This document shows, one piece after another, positions 6,697 through 14,762 of a DNA stretch of 64,000 bases (the stretch's first letter is position 1; every line of letters begins with the position of its first letter). The DNA is taken from assembly GCA_964606325.1 (NCBI GenBank), contig CAZSGE010000004.1, forward strand, positions 62,001 to 126,000, given 5' to 3'. The notes beneath the pieces were generated by a model that was not told the DNA's origin, searched no databases, and saw only the letters and a list, made by a program, of their open reading frames with translations. Made by a program: the position numbers and the translations under genes. Source of the stretch: Berkiella sp964606325. Its GTDB lineage: Bacteria; Pseudomonadota; Gammaproteobacteria; Berkiellales; Berkiellaceae.

Positions 6697-8668
6697 AACG
6701 CACTTGAGAAATCAGGCCTTCTAATTGATGATTTTGAGTCATCATTGGTGCGCCAGCAACTTGGTCATATTCACCCGCAATTGCTTTTCTTGCGATAATC
6801 GCAGAATCTACCAACTCGCGGGCCATGGCTTGGCATCCAGCAATTTGGGTTGCACATTCCATTTGAGCAGCATCACAAGCACCAATTTGAGCAGCAGCTT
6901 TTTTCATAAAATCAGGATTTTGATCTAATCCTGCCCTGATTTGTGCACCAAGTTTAACCACATCTGCAGTGACTGATGAACTTGCGCCAGCAGCTGTTAT
7001 TTCACCAGCGGCCGGCATGGCGAAATCTGTCACCTGCGAAACATCTTGATTCATTTCAGAATTAATGTAGTCAATAGAGCTTACTAATTTAGCAACGGTG
7101 AGATCAAACTTTTGAATGAGTTCTTGTTTTTCTTCTTTTAACTGCTCTGCTTCTTGTTTGATTTGTTCTAATTTCTGATTTTCTTTTTCGTATTTCTTGC
7201 GTTCTATTTTAGCCAACTCTTTTAGATGAAGCACCATAGGAAAAGATATAATGCCCAGTTTTTTAATTTCTTCGATATTCTTTTCAAGTTTCTCAATTTT
7301 ATCTTTTAATTTTTCTTTCTTCTCTTTTAGTTCTTGCCTCATTACTTTGTTTTCGATAAGTCTGACCGATTTTTCATCAATATTACCTCGGATCACTGCG
7401 CCTTTATATCCTAATTTATGTAGATGCTCATCAAACGATGGCGGGCCAAATTGAACTTCTTCTTCCTGAGATTGAGATTGGTCTTGGCCTTGATTTTGCT
7501 CCGACACCCTATTTGCACTTTGGTTAATTATCGCTTCTGCTTCCTCCAATTGTTTGTAAAGTAATGTCATCGCATTATCTTCTTCAGACAAATCTTTATT
7601 TTCATCTGTTAACGTCAACACTTCTGGATCTACATCATAGATCGGTTCACCATCCACAATAAGAGGAAACAGTGGCGTATCTTCATTGTAGTTGTCATTA
7701 AATTGCTCATCAGCCGCTTTTGCAATTTCATTGATTGATCTTTGATCTTCTTCTTGGGTATCATCTTGTTTGGCAAAAACTTTCATGGCATCAAGCATAG
7801 CATTTGGTGCTTCTTGAGTAAGCGTGTCTATTTTATCTAATTTTTCCAACTCCACAGCCTTCAACTTCTTGTTAGAAATTTCTCTTTTTAGCTCTATCTT
7901 GCCAACCTTGTCATCCAATTGATGTATCTGGTCGTTAAGCGGGGCTAACTCTTGATTAAACACCTTACCAATTTGTCTCTCCATTCCTTTTTGTACGTCA
8001 AGAGGAAGATTTTTATTTATTTTAAATGGATTTTTTCCATTTATGTTATATTCAGGCTTATTGAAAAAATAAGCTATATCCTGGCCTAGATTTTCATAAA
8101 TAGCTTCTTTTTGTTTCTCAATTTTGCGTTGCTTATCTTGCAAAATATTAATTTGACTCAAACAGTTTTCAAGTGACTTAATGACCGAACTATCTAATTC
8201 ACTCAATAATGCTTGTAATTTTTGTAACGCTGCTTCTTTTTCTCGCATATACGCTTCATCTTGCGACTGCAATCGGTCCAAAGTTTTACTTCTGATTTCC
8301 CGAAGATGAGCAAGTATTGCCTCTTTAGCTTGTTGGTGGTTGCGAAAAATCTCAATCGCTTCTTTTTGTAATATTTCGATTATTTTTTTATCTATATTAC
8401 CAGCAAGTATCAAGTCTAAAAGATATTTATCGTAATCGGCTTTATTCACTAGTGGATTGAGGGACTTTGAAATGCTAGAGAGAGGAACAGATTTATTCGC
8501 TTGAGATTTATTAATCAACGAACTAAGTAAACCTTTCAGCTTTTCATAATCATTCGGTGACACGCCTTGAAGCAACTTCGCACTACTTTGGGCATGTTCG
8601 AACTCACTCAAGTTAAGAAACGGTGATGATTTATAATTAAAGCGATAGCTGCGCCGTAGATCTGCCAT
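6644..8668 (-). CDS. Large coiled-coil protein, candidate effector
   Basis: The 674-residue protein is dominated by charged heptad-like sequence rich in Lys, Glu, Gln and Leu. Long coiled-coil stretches lie at about 95-290 and 415-540 (for example KEKKEKLKDKIEKLEKNI). Between them, at about 290-400, is an acidic linker rich in Asp, Glu and Gln. Residues about 545-640 are Ala-rich and less charged. No signal peptide, membrane segment or enzymatic motif is seen. Long soluble coiled coils without homologues are typical among Legionella and Coxiella secreted substrates, which suggests a host-interaction role, but this is composition only. A cytoskeletal or structural bacterial protein is the alternative. 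Confidence 0.65.
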   Translation of the reverse strand: MADLRRSYRFNYKSSPFLNLSEFEHAQSSAKLLQGVSPNDYEKLKGLLSSLINKSQANKSVPLSSISKSLNPLVNKADYDKYLLDLILAGNIDKKIIEILQKEAIEIFRNHQQAKEAILAHLREIRSKTLDRLQSQDEAYMREKEAALQKLQALLSELDSSVIKSLENCLSQINILQDKQRKIEKQKEAIYENLGQDIAYFFNKPEYNINGKNPFKINKNLPLDVQKGMERQIGKVFNQELAPLNDQIHQLDDKVGKIELKREISNKKLKAVELEKLDKIDTLTQEAPNAMLDAMKVFAKQDDTQEEDQRSINEIAKAADEQFNDNYNEDTPLFPLIVDGEPIYDVDPEVLTLTDENKDLSEEDNAMTLLYKQLEEAEAIINQSANRVSEQNQGQDQSQSQEEEVQFGPPSFDEHLHKLGYKGAVIRGNIDEKSVRLIENKVMRQELKEKKEKLKDKIEKLEKNIEEIKKLGIISFPMVLHLKELAKIERKKYEKENQKLEQIKQEAEQLKEEKQELIQKFDLTVAKLVSSIDYINSEMNQDVSQVTDFAMPAAGEITAAGASSSVTADVVKLGAQIRAGLDQNPDFMKKAAAQIGACDAAQMECATQIAGCQAMARELVDSAIIARKAIAGEYDQVAGAPMMTQNHQLEGLISQVRSTPAQDARKTSSLGNSL

Positions 8669-8891
8669 ATCTATCCCAATTTCTTCATGCTGATGGTATG
8701 ACCAATACTTTTTGGAATTAGTTCATTTATAGTGTGTATGCGCAGCATTATTGTCTTATTTAGCACAAATATAGCTTCATCAGGGACATCTCTAGACAAG
8801 GATTTGAAGTTGGTGTAGATTGCTTTTCACATAGTCCTGCCGTAATTATCTTAGTTTTTTACACTGTTGAGAATTTAAGGAATACAGAAAA

Positions 8892-9212
8892 ATGAAAGCT
8901 GTAACTACACTACTTTGCGCATTACCTTTAGTTTTGTTAATTGGTTGTACTAACATGACCCCTGAAGAACAAGGCGTGTTAAGTGGCTCTGCTTTGGGCG
9001 CTGTGGGTGGAGCGGCCCTAGGCGCACTCTCTGGCCACGCAGGCGAAGGCGCGATGATCGGCGCAGGCATTGGGGCCATGGGGGGTGCAATGCAAAGCAC
9101 CAATAACCAACAACCACGTCGTCTTGCTCAAAGAGCCCCTGCGCGTGAATATTTCGAAGAAGAAGTTTGTTATGACGATCATTGCGAAATAACTGAATAC
9201 TACTACGAGTAA
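8892..9212 (+). CDS. Glycine-zipper lipoprotein
   Basis: This 106-residue envelope protein has a lipoprotein signal (KAVTTLLCALPLVLLIGC, Cys19). A glycine-zipper segment follows at about 30-66 (GSALGAVGGAALGALSG ... GAMIGAGIGAMGGAM), the pattern of the glycine-zipper 2TM/OmpA-like family (SlyB/Lpp-like small lipoproteins). The acidic, Tyr-rich tail contains CYDDHC, two cysteines that could form a disulfide. The start ATG has AAGGA about 9 bases upstream. It is probably anchored in the outer membrane with the zipper packing in a membrane or oligomer. A palindrome at 9222-9244 follows the stop. Confidence 0.8.
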   Translation: MKAVTTLLCALPLVLLIGCTNMTPEEQGVLSGSALGAVGGAALGALSGHAGEGAMIGAGIGAMGGAMQSTNNQQPRRLAQRAPAREYFEEEVCYDDHCEITEYYYE

Positions 9213-9221
9213 TGTTTGACA

Positions 9222-9244
9222 GATGCCAGGTCTCACCTGGCATC
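9222..9244. terminator. Palindrome between lipoprotein gene and duplicated def 3' end
   Basis: A perfect 9-bp stem (gatgccagg / cctggcatc) with a 5-base loop lies 10 bases after the stop at 9212. Part of it recurs at 9348 because of the adjacent tandem duplication, but the second copy lacks the left arm. There is no T-run, so terminator function is uncertain. Confidence 0.5.
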
Positions 9245-9474
9245 TCATCCCCGCTTAATGCTGATGATGATCATGCTCGTGATCATGATCATGACTACAA
9301 CCCGGCCCATGAACGTGATCGTGACTAACGGGTTGGTACTTCATTTTCAGGTCTCACCTGGCATCTCATCCCCGCTTAATGCTGATGATGATGATGATCA
9401 TGCTCGTGATCATGATCATGACTACAACCCGGCCCATGAACGTGATCGTGACTAACGGGTTGGTACTTCATTTT
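9227..9474. repeat. Tandem duplication of the deformylase-like 3' end
   Basis: Copy 1 is 9227-9347 (121 bp) and copy 2 is 9348-9474 (127 bp). They are identical except that copy 2 has six extra bases (two more gat triplets) in the His-codon run. The unit holds the last 33 codons of the deformylase-like gene, its stop codon and some downstream sequence. Copy 1 is therefore a detached tail of the gene. The lack of other differences implies recent origin. Confidence 0.95.
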
Positions 9475-9954
9475 ATTGTATTTAGCTAATAATCGCGTGC
9501 GCTTGAGCTCAGACAAATGATCAATAAAGAGCTTACCATTGAGAGAATCGACTTTTTGGGCAAGACAGCACGCCAATAATCCTTCAAAGATTTGCGTTTG
9601 CGACTTTCCATTTTCATCACAGTATTGGAGTTCGATTTTTTTGGCTCGTTTGAGTTTAATGAACATTCCTGGGAATGATAAGTTGTCCTCTTCAGATTCC
9701 ACCTCACCGCTTTTGCTCAAAATTTTTGGATTAATAAAAACCATAGGTTGATTTTGATCAGGAGAAATATCCATCACAATAATTTGAGATAAAACCCCAA
9801 CTTGGTTTGCAGCTAATCCCCAGCCATTTGCTGCATACAAAACGTCAAACAGTTCTTGGATTATCTGTTTTAAGCTTTCATCAAAAGCTGCAACAGGAAG
9901 CGCCGCTTTTCTCAAATCTTTGTTGGGATAACGCAAAATTCGCATTAAAGTCAT
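9376..9954 (-). CDS. Peptide deformylase homologue lacking metal ligands, His-rich tail
   Basis: The 192-residue protein has the peptide deformylase fold signature. Motif I is intact (G44-W-G-L-A-A-N-Q-V-G53). Motif II, normally EGCLS, reads E89-D-N91-L-S, so the metal-ligand Cys is Asn. Motif III, normally HExDH, reads Q133-K134-V-D-S137, so both His ligands and the catalytic Glu are lost. The flanking LNGKLFIDHLS is well kept. It should not deformylate nascent peptides by the usual mechanism. Residues 167-192 form a tail of His/Asp repeats ending HDHHHHQH, able to bind divalent metals. The start at 9954 matches the usual deformylase N-terminus (M-x-I-L-x-Y-P). It is a degenerate paralogue or a repurposed metal-binding protein; a true def is expected elsewhere. 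Confidence 0.8.
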   Translation of the reverse strand: MTLMRILRYPNKDLRKAALPVAAFDESLKQIIQELFDVLYAANGWGLAANQVGVLSQIIVMDISPDQNQPMVFINPKILSKSGEVESEEDNLSFPGMFIKLKRAKKIELQYCDENGKSQTQIFEGLLACCLAQKVDSLNGKLFIDHLSELKRTRLLAKYNKMKYQPVSHDHVHGPGCSHDHDHEHDHHHHQH

Positions 9955-10168
9955 TATTATCTCGCCCAATGGGTTAAATTCAGTCCGCCAATGATACACA
10001 AGTTTGCAGCAGTATTGAATGAAAAATGAGCAATATAAAGTTTATTAACTTTCACAGTTTAAATAGTGTAGCTCACCGATCATAAACCTAGGCTGTATAT
10101 TCGTTTCGTTTTACCTTAATCAAAAGCGGCTTTAAGCCGAAAAACTACTTAGTAACCTGAGGTGTGGC

Positions 10169-10621
10169 ATGATATACAAAAATATTTTGGTTTCTGTTGA
10201 CGACAGTAACACATCCAAACTTGCAATAAATGAAGCAAAAAAATTTGCTAAATCATCATCGAATATTTTTTTGAGATTTTTGCATATTGGCAATGAGTTT
10301 TTTATCGATTGGGATGGCAAGGCCATTTATCCTCAAGATACCAGGCAAGAATTTGCTCATTCGCAACTCGCTTTGTTACAAAACATTGAAATTGAGATGC
10401 ATAACGATCACATCAACAATTTTGAAACCCGCCTAGTCGAAGCCAGCAAAGATACGAGAATTGCTGAACAAATTGTGAATGAGGCCAAAAGTTGGCCTGC
10501 AGATCTGATTATTTTAGGCACGCATGGTCGCCAAGGCTTCCATCATTTTATGTTAGGCAGTGTGGCAGAAGGTGTGATACGGATTGCTCCGATGCCGGTA
10601 TTACTCATTCGGGGGGAATAA
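10169..10621 (+). CDS. Universal stress protein (UspA family)
   Basis: This 150-residue cytoplasmic protein has the Usp alpha/beta fold. The N-terminus is YKNILVSVDDSNTSKLAINEA, with the family Asp in the VDDS turn. The C-terminal nucleotide-binding signature is GTHGRQGFHHFMLGSVAEGV followed by MPVLLIRG, matching G-2x-G-9x-G(S/T), so it is probably of the ATP-binding type. GAGG precedes the ATG at 10169. It stands alone; its stop meets the end of the convergent hotdog-fold gene with no gap. Such proteins respond to starvation, oxygen limitation and stationary phase. Confidence 0.9.
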   Translation: MIYKNILVSVDDSNTSKLAINEAKKFAKSSSNIFLRFLHIGNEFFIDWDGKAIYPQDTRQEFAHSQLALLQNIEIEMHNDHINNFETRLVEASKDTRIAEQIVNEAKSWPADLIILGTHGRQGFHHFMLGSVAEGVIRIAPMPVLLIRGE

Positions 10622-11095
10622 TCACCCTTTGTATTTTACCGAAATAGTTAAGGTAAATCGTGCAACAGGCTCATTACCTGTTATTGTGGGTGTGGTTGCA
10701 ATCACGTTTACGGCTGCATTTTCTCTTTCTTTGGTTTGCATGCTCTTTTTAATCACATCTTGAACGACTTGGCCATCCACGCAAGTAAAATGCACATCCG
10801 CTTCTGGGCGTTTTAAAAATTCCCCTTTGACATCTTTAAAAGCAAAAGAGATTTTTTTTAAATCTCCCCCCAGCACATTCAGTACCTGAATGCCGCCAGC
10901 AATATCGGCTCCAACACACAGTGCTCCATAATACATGGAATTTAAATGGTTCTTAGATCTTCTCTTTAGTGGAATCATCACTACCGCTTTTTCAGTTGAT
11001 AAACTAAGCACGCGGGGGCGCAGCCAAAAAATCATCGGTACTTTGGCAAAGCCAAACAACCAAAGTTGCAGTGTTCTTTTCCATAAGGTTTTCAT
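10622..11095 (-). CDS. DUF4442 / hotdog-fold thioesterase-like protein
   Basis: This is a 157-residue protein; the ATG at 11095 has AGGAGGG 7 bases upstream and is preferred over a start 21 codons earlier. The LNSMYYGALCVGADIAGG segment resembles the hotdog helix region of DUF4442/PaaI-like thioesterases. The C-terminal strand (ARFTLTISVKY) is also usual for the family. Members hydrolyse acyl-CoA or acyl-carrier-protein thioesters. The acyl substrate cannot be predicted, and a non-catalytic role is possible. Its promoter faces the divergent SDR gene, about 65 bases away. Confidence 0.7.
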   Translation of the reverse strand: MKTLWKRTLQLWLFGFAKVPMIFWLRPRVLSLSTEKAVVMIPLKRRSKNHLNSMYYGALCVGADIAGGIQVLNVLGGDLKKISFAFKDVKGEFLKRPEADVHFTCVDGQVVQDVIKKSMQTKERENAAVNVIATTPTITGNEPVARFTLTISVKYKG

Positions 11096-11160
11096 CTTTA
11101 CCCTCCTTGCGTGTATAGATATACTCTTTTTATTTAAGAGTGCAAGCGTTAAACACACCT

Positions 11161-11979
11161 ATGCAAAAATCTGACAAAAGCTTCAAAGATAAAGTTATTC
11201 TCATTACCGGTGCTTCTTCTGGCTTGGGCGAGGCATTAGCTAAAGTGTTCGCAAAAGAGCAAGCGAGGCTTGCACTACTCGCAAGACGAGCTGATCGCTT
11301 GCAAGCACTGGTAAATGACTGTCAGCAGTTAAAAGCAACAGCGCTGGCAATCACTTGTGATGTGACTAAAGATGAAGATCTCCCGCATGCAGTGATGCAA
11401 ACTCATCAACAATTGGGCCCCATTGATGTGGTTGTAGCAAACGCAGGATTTGGAGTAGTAGAATATGCAGAGAATTTAACCTTAGATGATTACAAACGCC
11501 AATTTGAAACTAACGTTTTTGGCGTGCTACGCACCATCTATGCCACATTAGATGATCTTAAAAAAACTAAAGGTCGCATTGTGATTGTCGGTAGCGCACT
11601 TGGTCATATTGCTATACCCGAATATACGGCATATACCATGAGTAAATTTGCCGTAACCGCCCTGGCACAAACTTTATATCAAGAGCTAGGCCGTTATGGC
11701 ATTAGCGTTACCTTAATTAGCCCAGGCTATGTGACAACAGAATTTCGCAATATCAACAATGAAGGTGTATTTAAGGAAAATAACAGAGAACCTGCGCCTG
11801 CTGGCTTAAGCATGCCAGTAGATAAAGCGGCTAAAATTATTTTCAAAGCGATCCGTAACCGGGAGCGTGAACGAATTTTCACTTTGCCTGGCAGAATGGG
11901 GGTTTTATTGAACCGACTATTTCCCAGTTTAATTCCGTGGTTTTATAGAAATCAAATTATTAGTAGATTCAAAAAATAA
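11161..11979 (+). CDS. Short-chain dehydrogenase/reductase
   Basis: A 272-residue classical SDR. The Rossmann cofactor motif TGASSGLG lies at about 16-23, NAG in ANAGFG, the catalytic Ser in VIVGSALG, and Y-x-x-x-K in YTAYTMSKFA. A basic Arg in LLARRADR suggests NADP(H). A GTG seven codons upstream (11140) is an alternative start; neither has a strong ribosome-binding site. The C-terminal LNRLFPSLIPWFYRNQII is hydrophobic and may associate with membrane, as in SDRs of lipid metabolism. The methyltransferase gene begins 2 bases after its stop, so the two are co-transcribed. The substrate is unknown. Confidence 0.85.
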   Translation: MQKSDKSFKDKVILITGASSGLGEALAKVFAKEQARLALLARRADRLQALVNDCQQLKATALAITCDVTKDEDLPHAVMQTHQQLGPIDVVVANAGFGVVEYAENLTLDDYKRQFETNVFGVLRTIYATLDDLKKTKGRIVIVGSALGHIAIPEYTAYTMSKFAVTALAQTLYQELGRYGISVTLISPGYVTTEFRNINNEGVFKENNREPAPAGLSMPVDKAAKIIFKAIRNRERERIFTLPGRMGVLLNRLFPSLIPWFYRNQIISRFKK

Positions 11980-11981
11980 TC

Positions 11982-12785
11982 ATGAACAAATACGCTTTCC
12001 CTACAGGTCAGGCTGATGCCGACAGACTCGATATTCAACATGCTTGTTATAGCAAGGCTAGCTTCACAGCGCTTAGAGAGCTTAATCTTGCCTATGGTCA
12101 AACAGTGGTTGATGCGGGATGTGGCTCTGGCATCATGACACAATGGTTATCGCACCAAGTGGGTCCTAAAGGAAAAGTGTTTGCCATTGATAATGATCCT
12201 GCGCAGTTAGCTTTGTGTAAAGAACGTGCACAAAAATATGGCTTAGATAACATTGAATTTGTGTGTTTTGATTTTGAAAAGGAACTTCACGAAACAATTG
12301 ATGCTGATATCACCTATTGCAAGTTTGTGATTCATCATCTGCACAATAAAGAAATGGGTTTAAAGAATCTCGCACAACTTACCAAAAAAGGCGGTCATCT
12401 GTTGGTGGTTGAGCCTATCAATGCTATTCATTGGGTGGCGCCACATAATGATTTTTACTATCGATTATTTGGTTATTATCTTCAATATGCTAAACATAAA
12501 TCCATCGCAGCGAATTTTGGTTTAGATATTTTTAATTTTTCACAACAAACTAAATTATTTTCTAGAGTAACCAATGAAGGCTTTCAACCTATCACCAATG
12601 ATCCCACTTTAAAATCTTACTTGTTTAAAGGCTGGGAACATATTAAAAGTGAATTGATTCATCTTGATTTAATTTCCGCGAAAGAAACCCAGCAAGTGAC
12701 TGATGAATTACTCAAAATTATCCAAAGCCCCGCTTTTACCTTTGGCTTGCCGCTCATCACGCTGTTGCAGTCAACTGTTCATTAA
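11982..12785 (+). CDS. Class I SAM-dependent methyltransferase
   Basis: The 267-residue protein has the class I methyltransferase Rossmann fold. Motif I is VVDAGCGSGIMT (about 39-50), the acidic residue of motif II lies in VFAIDNDP, motif III is FVCFDFE, and post-motif KKGGHLLVVEP follows. The last 120 residues are not assigned and probably bind substrate. It starts 2 bases after the SDR stop, suggesting a shared pathway such as modification of a lipid, quinone or secondary metabolite. The acceptor is not identifiable. Transcription ends at the strong hairpin at 12793-12824. Confidence 0.85.
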   Translation: MNKYAFPTGQADADRLDIQHACYSKASFTALRELNLAYGQTVVDAGCGSGIMTQWLSHQVGPKGKVFAIDNDPAQLALCKERAQKYGLDNIEFVCFDFEKELHETIDADITYCKFVIHHLHNKEMGLKNLAQLTKKGGHLLVVEPINAIHWVAPHNDFYYRLFGYYLQYAKHKSIAANFGLDIFNFSQQTKLFSRVTNEGFQPITNDPTLKSYLFKGWEHIKSELIHLDLISAKETQQVTDELLKIIQSPAFTFGLPLITLLQSTVH

Positions 12786-12792
12786 ATGGTGA

Positions 12793-12824
12793 TTCTTTGT
12801 CTGCGTAATACCGCAGACAAAGAA
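12793..12824. terminator. Bidirectional terminator hairpin
   Basis: A 13-bp perfect stem (ttctttgtctgcg / cgcagacaaagaa) with a 6-base loop lies between the convergent methyltransferase and Pro/His-rich genes. Confidence 0.8.
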
Positions 12825-12836
12825 ATCTTCAAGCTC

Positions 12837-13325
12837 TTATTTCTTACGTATAACAGTTCTAACGGCACTTGATGAAGGCTGTGGCACAACATGTGTGGGT
12901 GCTGCTACTTGTCTTAAAGGCGGCTGATTCGCGTGATGAATTGCTGCTGCTGGCAACATCGGCGCTGCATGTGGATGCGGATTTCCGATGAGTGTGCGCG
13001 TATGTTTTACTTTGTGTTTAGGCTTATGTATACCCACGGGGCCTTGCAATCCAACAGGGGCATGAATGGGACGATGAGCCGCAGGATGTCCATGAATCAC
13101 TCTATGCATACCATGAATCACTGGCGCAGGCTGTGGTAAAAGCACAACGGGTGTCGGTAAAGATGGCATAACAGGCAAATTATTTTGAGCCGCGGCAAGT
13201 GTTTGAGAAATAACAGCAGCAGTTGACGCTGAAACTGGGCCGTTTGTTTGAACTTGAACAACGGTTTGGCCGGGTGTTTTTGTTGTGGTAATAACCGCTT
13301 TTGGTTGGGGACCGTAATGTGACAT
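12837..13325 (-). CDS. Pro/His-rich low-complexity protein
   Basis: This 162-residue protein starts at ATG 13325 with GGAGA upstream; an earlier in-frame start lacks support. It begins MSHYGPQPKAV, one of four M-S-x-x-G-P starts in the window. The rest is rich in Pro, His, Ala and Val with short alternations such as HGMHRVIHGHPAAHRPIH and a basic KPKHKVKHTR. There is no signal peptide or membrane segment, and it is probably disordered. The function is unknown; His clusters could bind metal, and basic/His/Pro-rich composition is compatible with nucleic-acid or host-protein binding. Confidence 0.6.
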   Translation of the reverse strand: MSHYGPQPKAVITTTKTPGQTVVQVQTNGPVSASTAAVISQTLAAAQNNLPVMPSLPTPVVLLPQPAPVIHGMHRVIHGHPAAHRPIHAPVGLQGPVGIHKPKHKVKHTRTLIGNPHPHAAPMLPAAAIHHANQPPLRQVAAPTHVVPQPSSSAVRTVIRKK

Positions 13326-13550
13326 CTCTTTTCTCCAAATGTTTTTATTTTTAACCCAAGCGCAAGTTAACAATTACCATTTCACATCAGCAACACAAAA
13401 CCCCCTATTTAGGACGAGTGGTAGAAGCGAAAAGATGAAAAGCGATTGCAAAAAATAGAAAGCTAATCAACTTATGACAAATTAATGCATTCAGTTTTAG
13501 GGCCAAAGCCGTTAGAATTGAGCTCTTTAATTTTGTTACCTGGAGAAAAC

Positions 13551-14762
13551 ATGATCATCCAACCTAAAATTCGCGGCTTTATCTGCACCACCGCTCACCC
13601 GCAAGGTTGCGCTCTGCATATTCAGGAACAAATTAATTATGCCAAACAACACCTGCAATTAAACAACGGTCCTAAAAAAGTACTGATCATTGGCGCCTCA
13701 ACCGGCTATGGTTTGGCCAGCCGCATTGCGGCTGCCTTTGGCGCTAAAGCACAAACCATTGGCGTGTTTTTTGAAAAAGGCGCAGACGGTAAACGCACAG
13801 CTTCTACAGGCTGGTACAATAGCGCGGCTTTTGAACAACAAGCGCACAAAGATGGCCTGTATGCAAAAAGTATTAACGGCGATGCTTACTCTGATGACAT
13901 TAAAACCAAAACCATTGAATTAATTCAACAAGATTGGGGTGGGGAAGTTGATTTAGTCATTTATAGTCTTGCCTCACCCAGACGCATACATCCTAAAACC
14001 GGCAAAGTCTATAACTCTGTGTTAAAGCCTATTGGTAAGCCCTACGCTAGTAAAACCGTTGATGTGATGGCCGGCACGGTGAGCGAAATTACGATCAATC
14101 CTGCCAGTGATGAAGAAATCGAAGATACTATTGCTGTGATGGGTGGTGAAGATTGGGAAATGTGGATTGATGCGCTAGCAAATGCCAACTGTTTGAACAA
14201 AGGTGTTAAAACGATTGCATACTCTTATATTGGGCCAGAGCTGACTTACCCAATCTATAGAGAAGGTGCCATTGGCCAAGCCAAAGCCCATTTAGAAAGC
14301 ACAGCGAAAACACTGACTAAAAAACTAAACTCTTTAAATGGCGAAGCTTATGTCTCAGTGAACAAAGCACTGGTAACCCAAGCAAGTGCAGCAATTCCCG
14401 TGGTACCTCTATACATTTCATTGCTCTATAAAATCATGAAAGCTAAAAACTTGCATGAAGGTTGTATCGAGCAAATTTGCAGGCTTTATCGCGATCGTTT
14501 ATATGCCAACAGTCAGGTTATTGTCGATGAAAAAGGTCTGATTCGATTGGATGATTGGGAAATGAAACCAGAAGTTCAATCTGAGGTTTCAAACTTGTGG
14601 AACACCATCACGACTGAAAATCTAGAAGCAATGACTGATATTCAAGGCTATCGTCATGAATTTCATAAACTGTTCGGTTTTGAGTTCAAAGGAATAGACT
14701 ACGATAAAGACATCGATGCTGATGTAAAAATACCGTCCTTGGCATCAGTCGAAGTAGTTTAG
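13551..14762 (+). CDS. fabV: Enoyl-ACP reductase FabV
   Basis: The 403-residue protein is the FabV-type trans-2-enoyl-ACP/CoA reductase, which catalyses the last reductive step of the fatty acid elongation cycle using NAD(P)H. FabV is larger than FabI and triclosan-insensitive in characterised members. The N-terminal block IIQPKIRGFICTTAHPQGC, the Rossmann motif IGASTGYGLASRI and the Tyr/Lys pair in YSYIGPELTYPIYREGAIGQAK (Y-x8-K spacing) identify it. The ATG at 13551 follows TGGAG at 7-bp spacing; an earlier frame start adds 22 unconserved residues. It is transcribed alone, and its stop overlaps the end of the convergent ankyrin-like gene by 4 bases. Confidence 0.95.
   Translation: MIIQPKIRGFICTTAHPQGCALHIQEQINYAKQHLQLNNGPKKVLIIGASTGYGLASRIAAAFGAKAQTIGVFFEKGADGKRTASTGWYNSAAFEQQAHKDGLYAKSINGDAYSDDIKTKTIELIQQDWGGEVDLVIYSLASPRRIHPKTGKVYNSVLKPIGKPYASKTVDVMAGTVSEITINPASDEEIEDTIAVMGGEDWEMWIDALANANCLNKGVKTIAYSYIGPELTYPIYREGAIGQAKAHLESTAKTLTKKLNSLNGEAYVSVNKALVTQASAAIPVVPLYISLLYKIMKAKNLHEGCIEQICRLYRDRLYANSQVIVDEKGLIRLDDWEMKPEVQSEVSNLWNTITTENLEAMTDIQGYRHEFHKLFGFEFKGIDYDKDIDADVKIPSLASVEVV

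Noticed and set aside
9216..9455. Plus-strand frame with many Met/Asp/His residues opposite the deformylase tail
   Set aside because: It is the antisense of the His-rich tail repeated by the tandem duplication; no start signal and no independent conservation can be argued.
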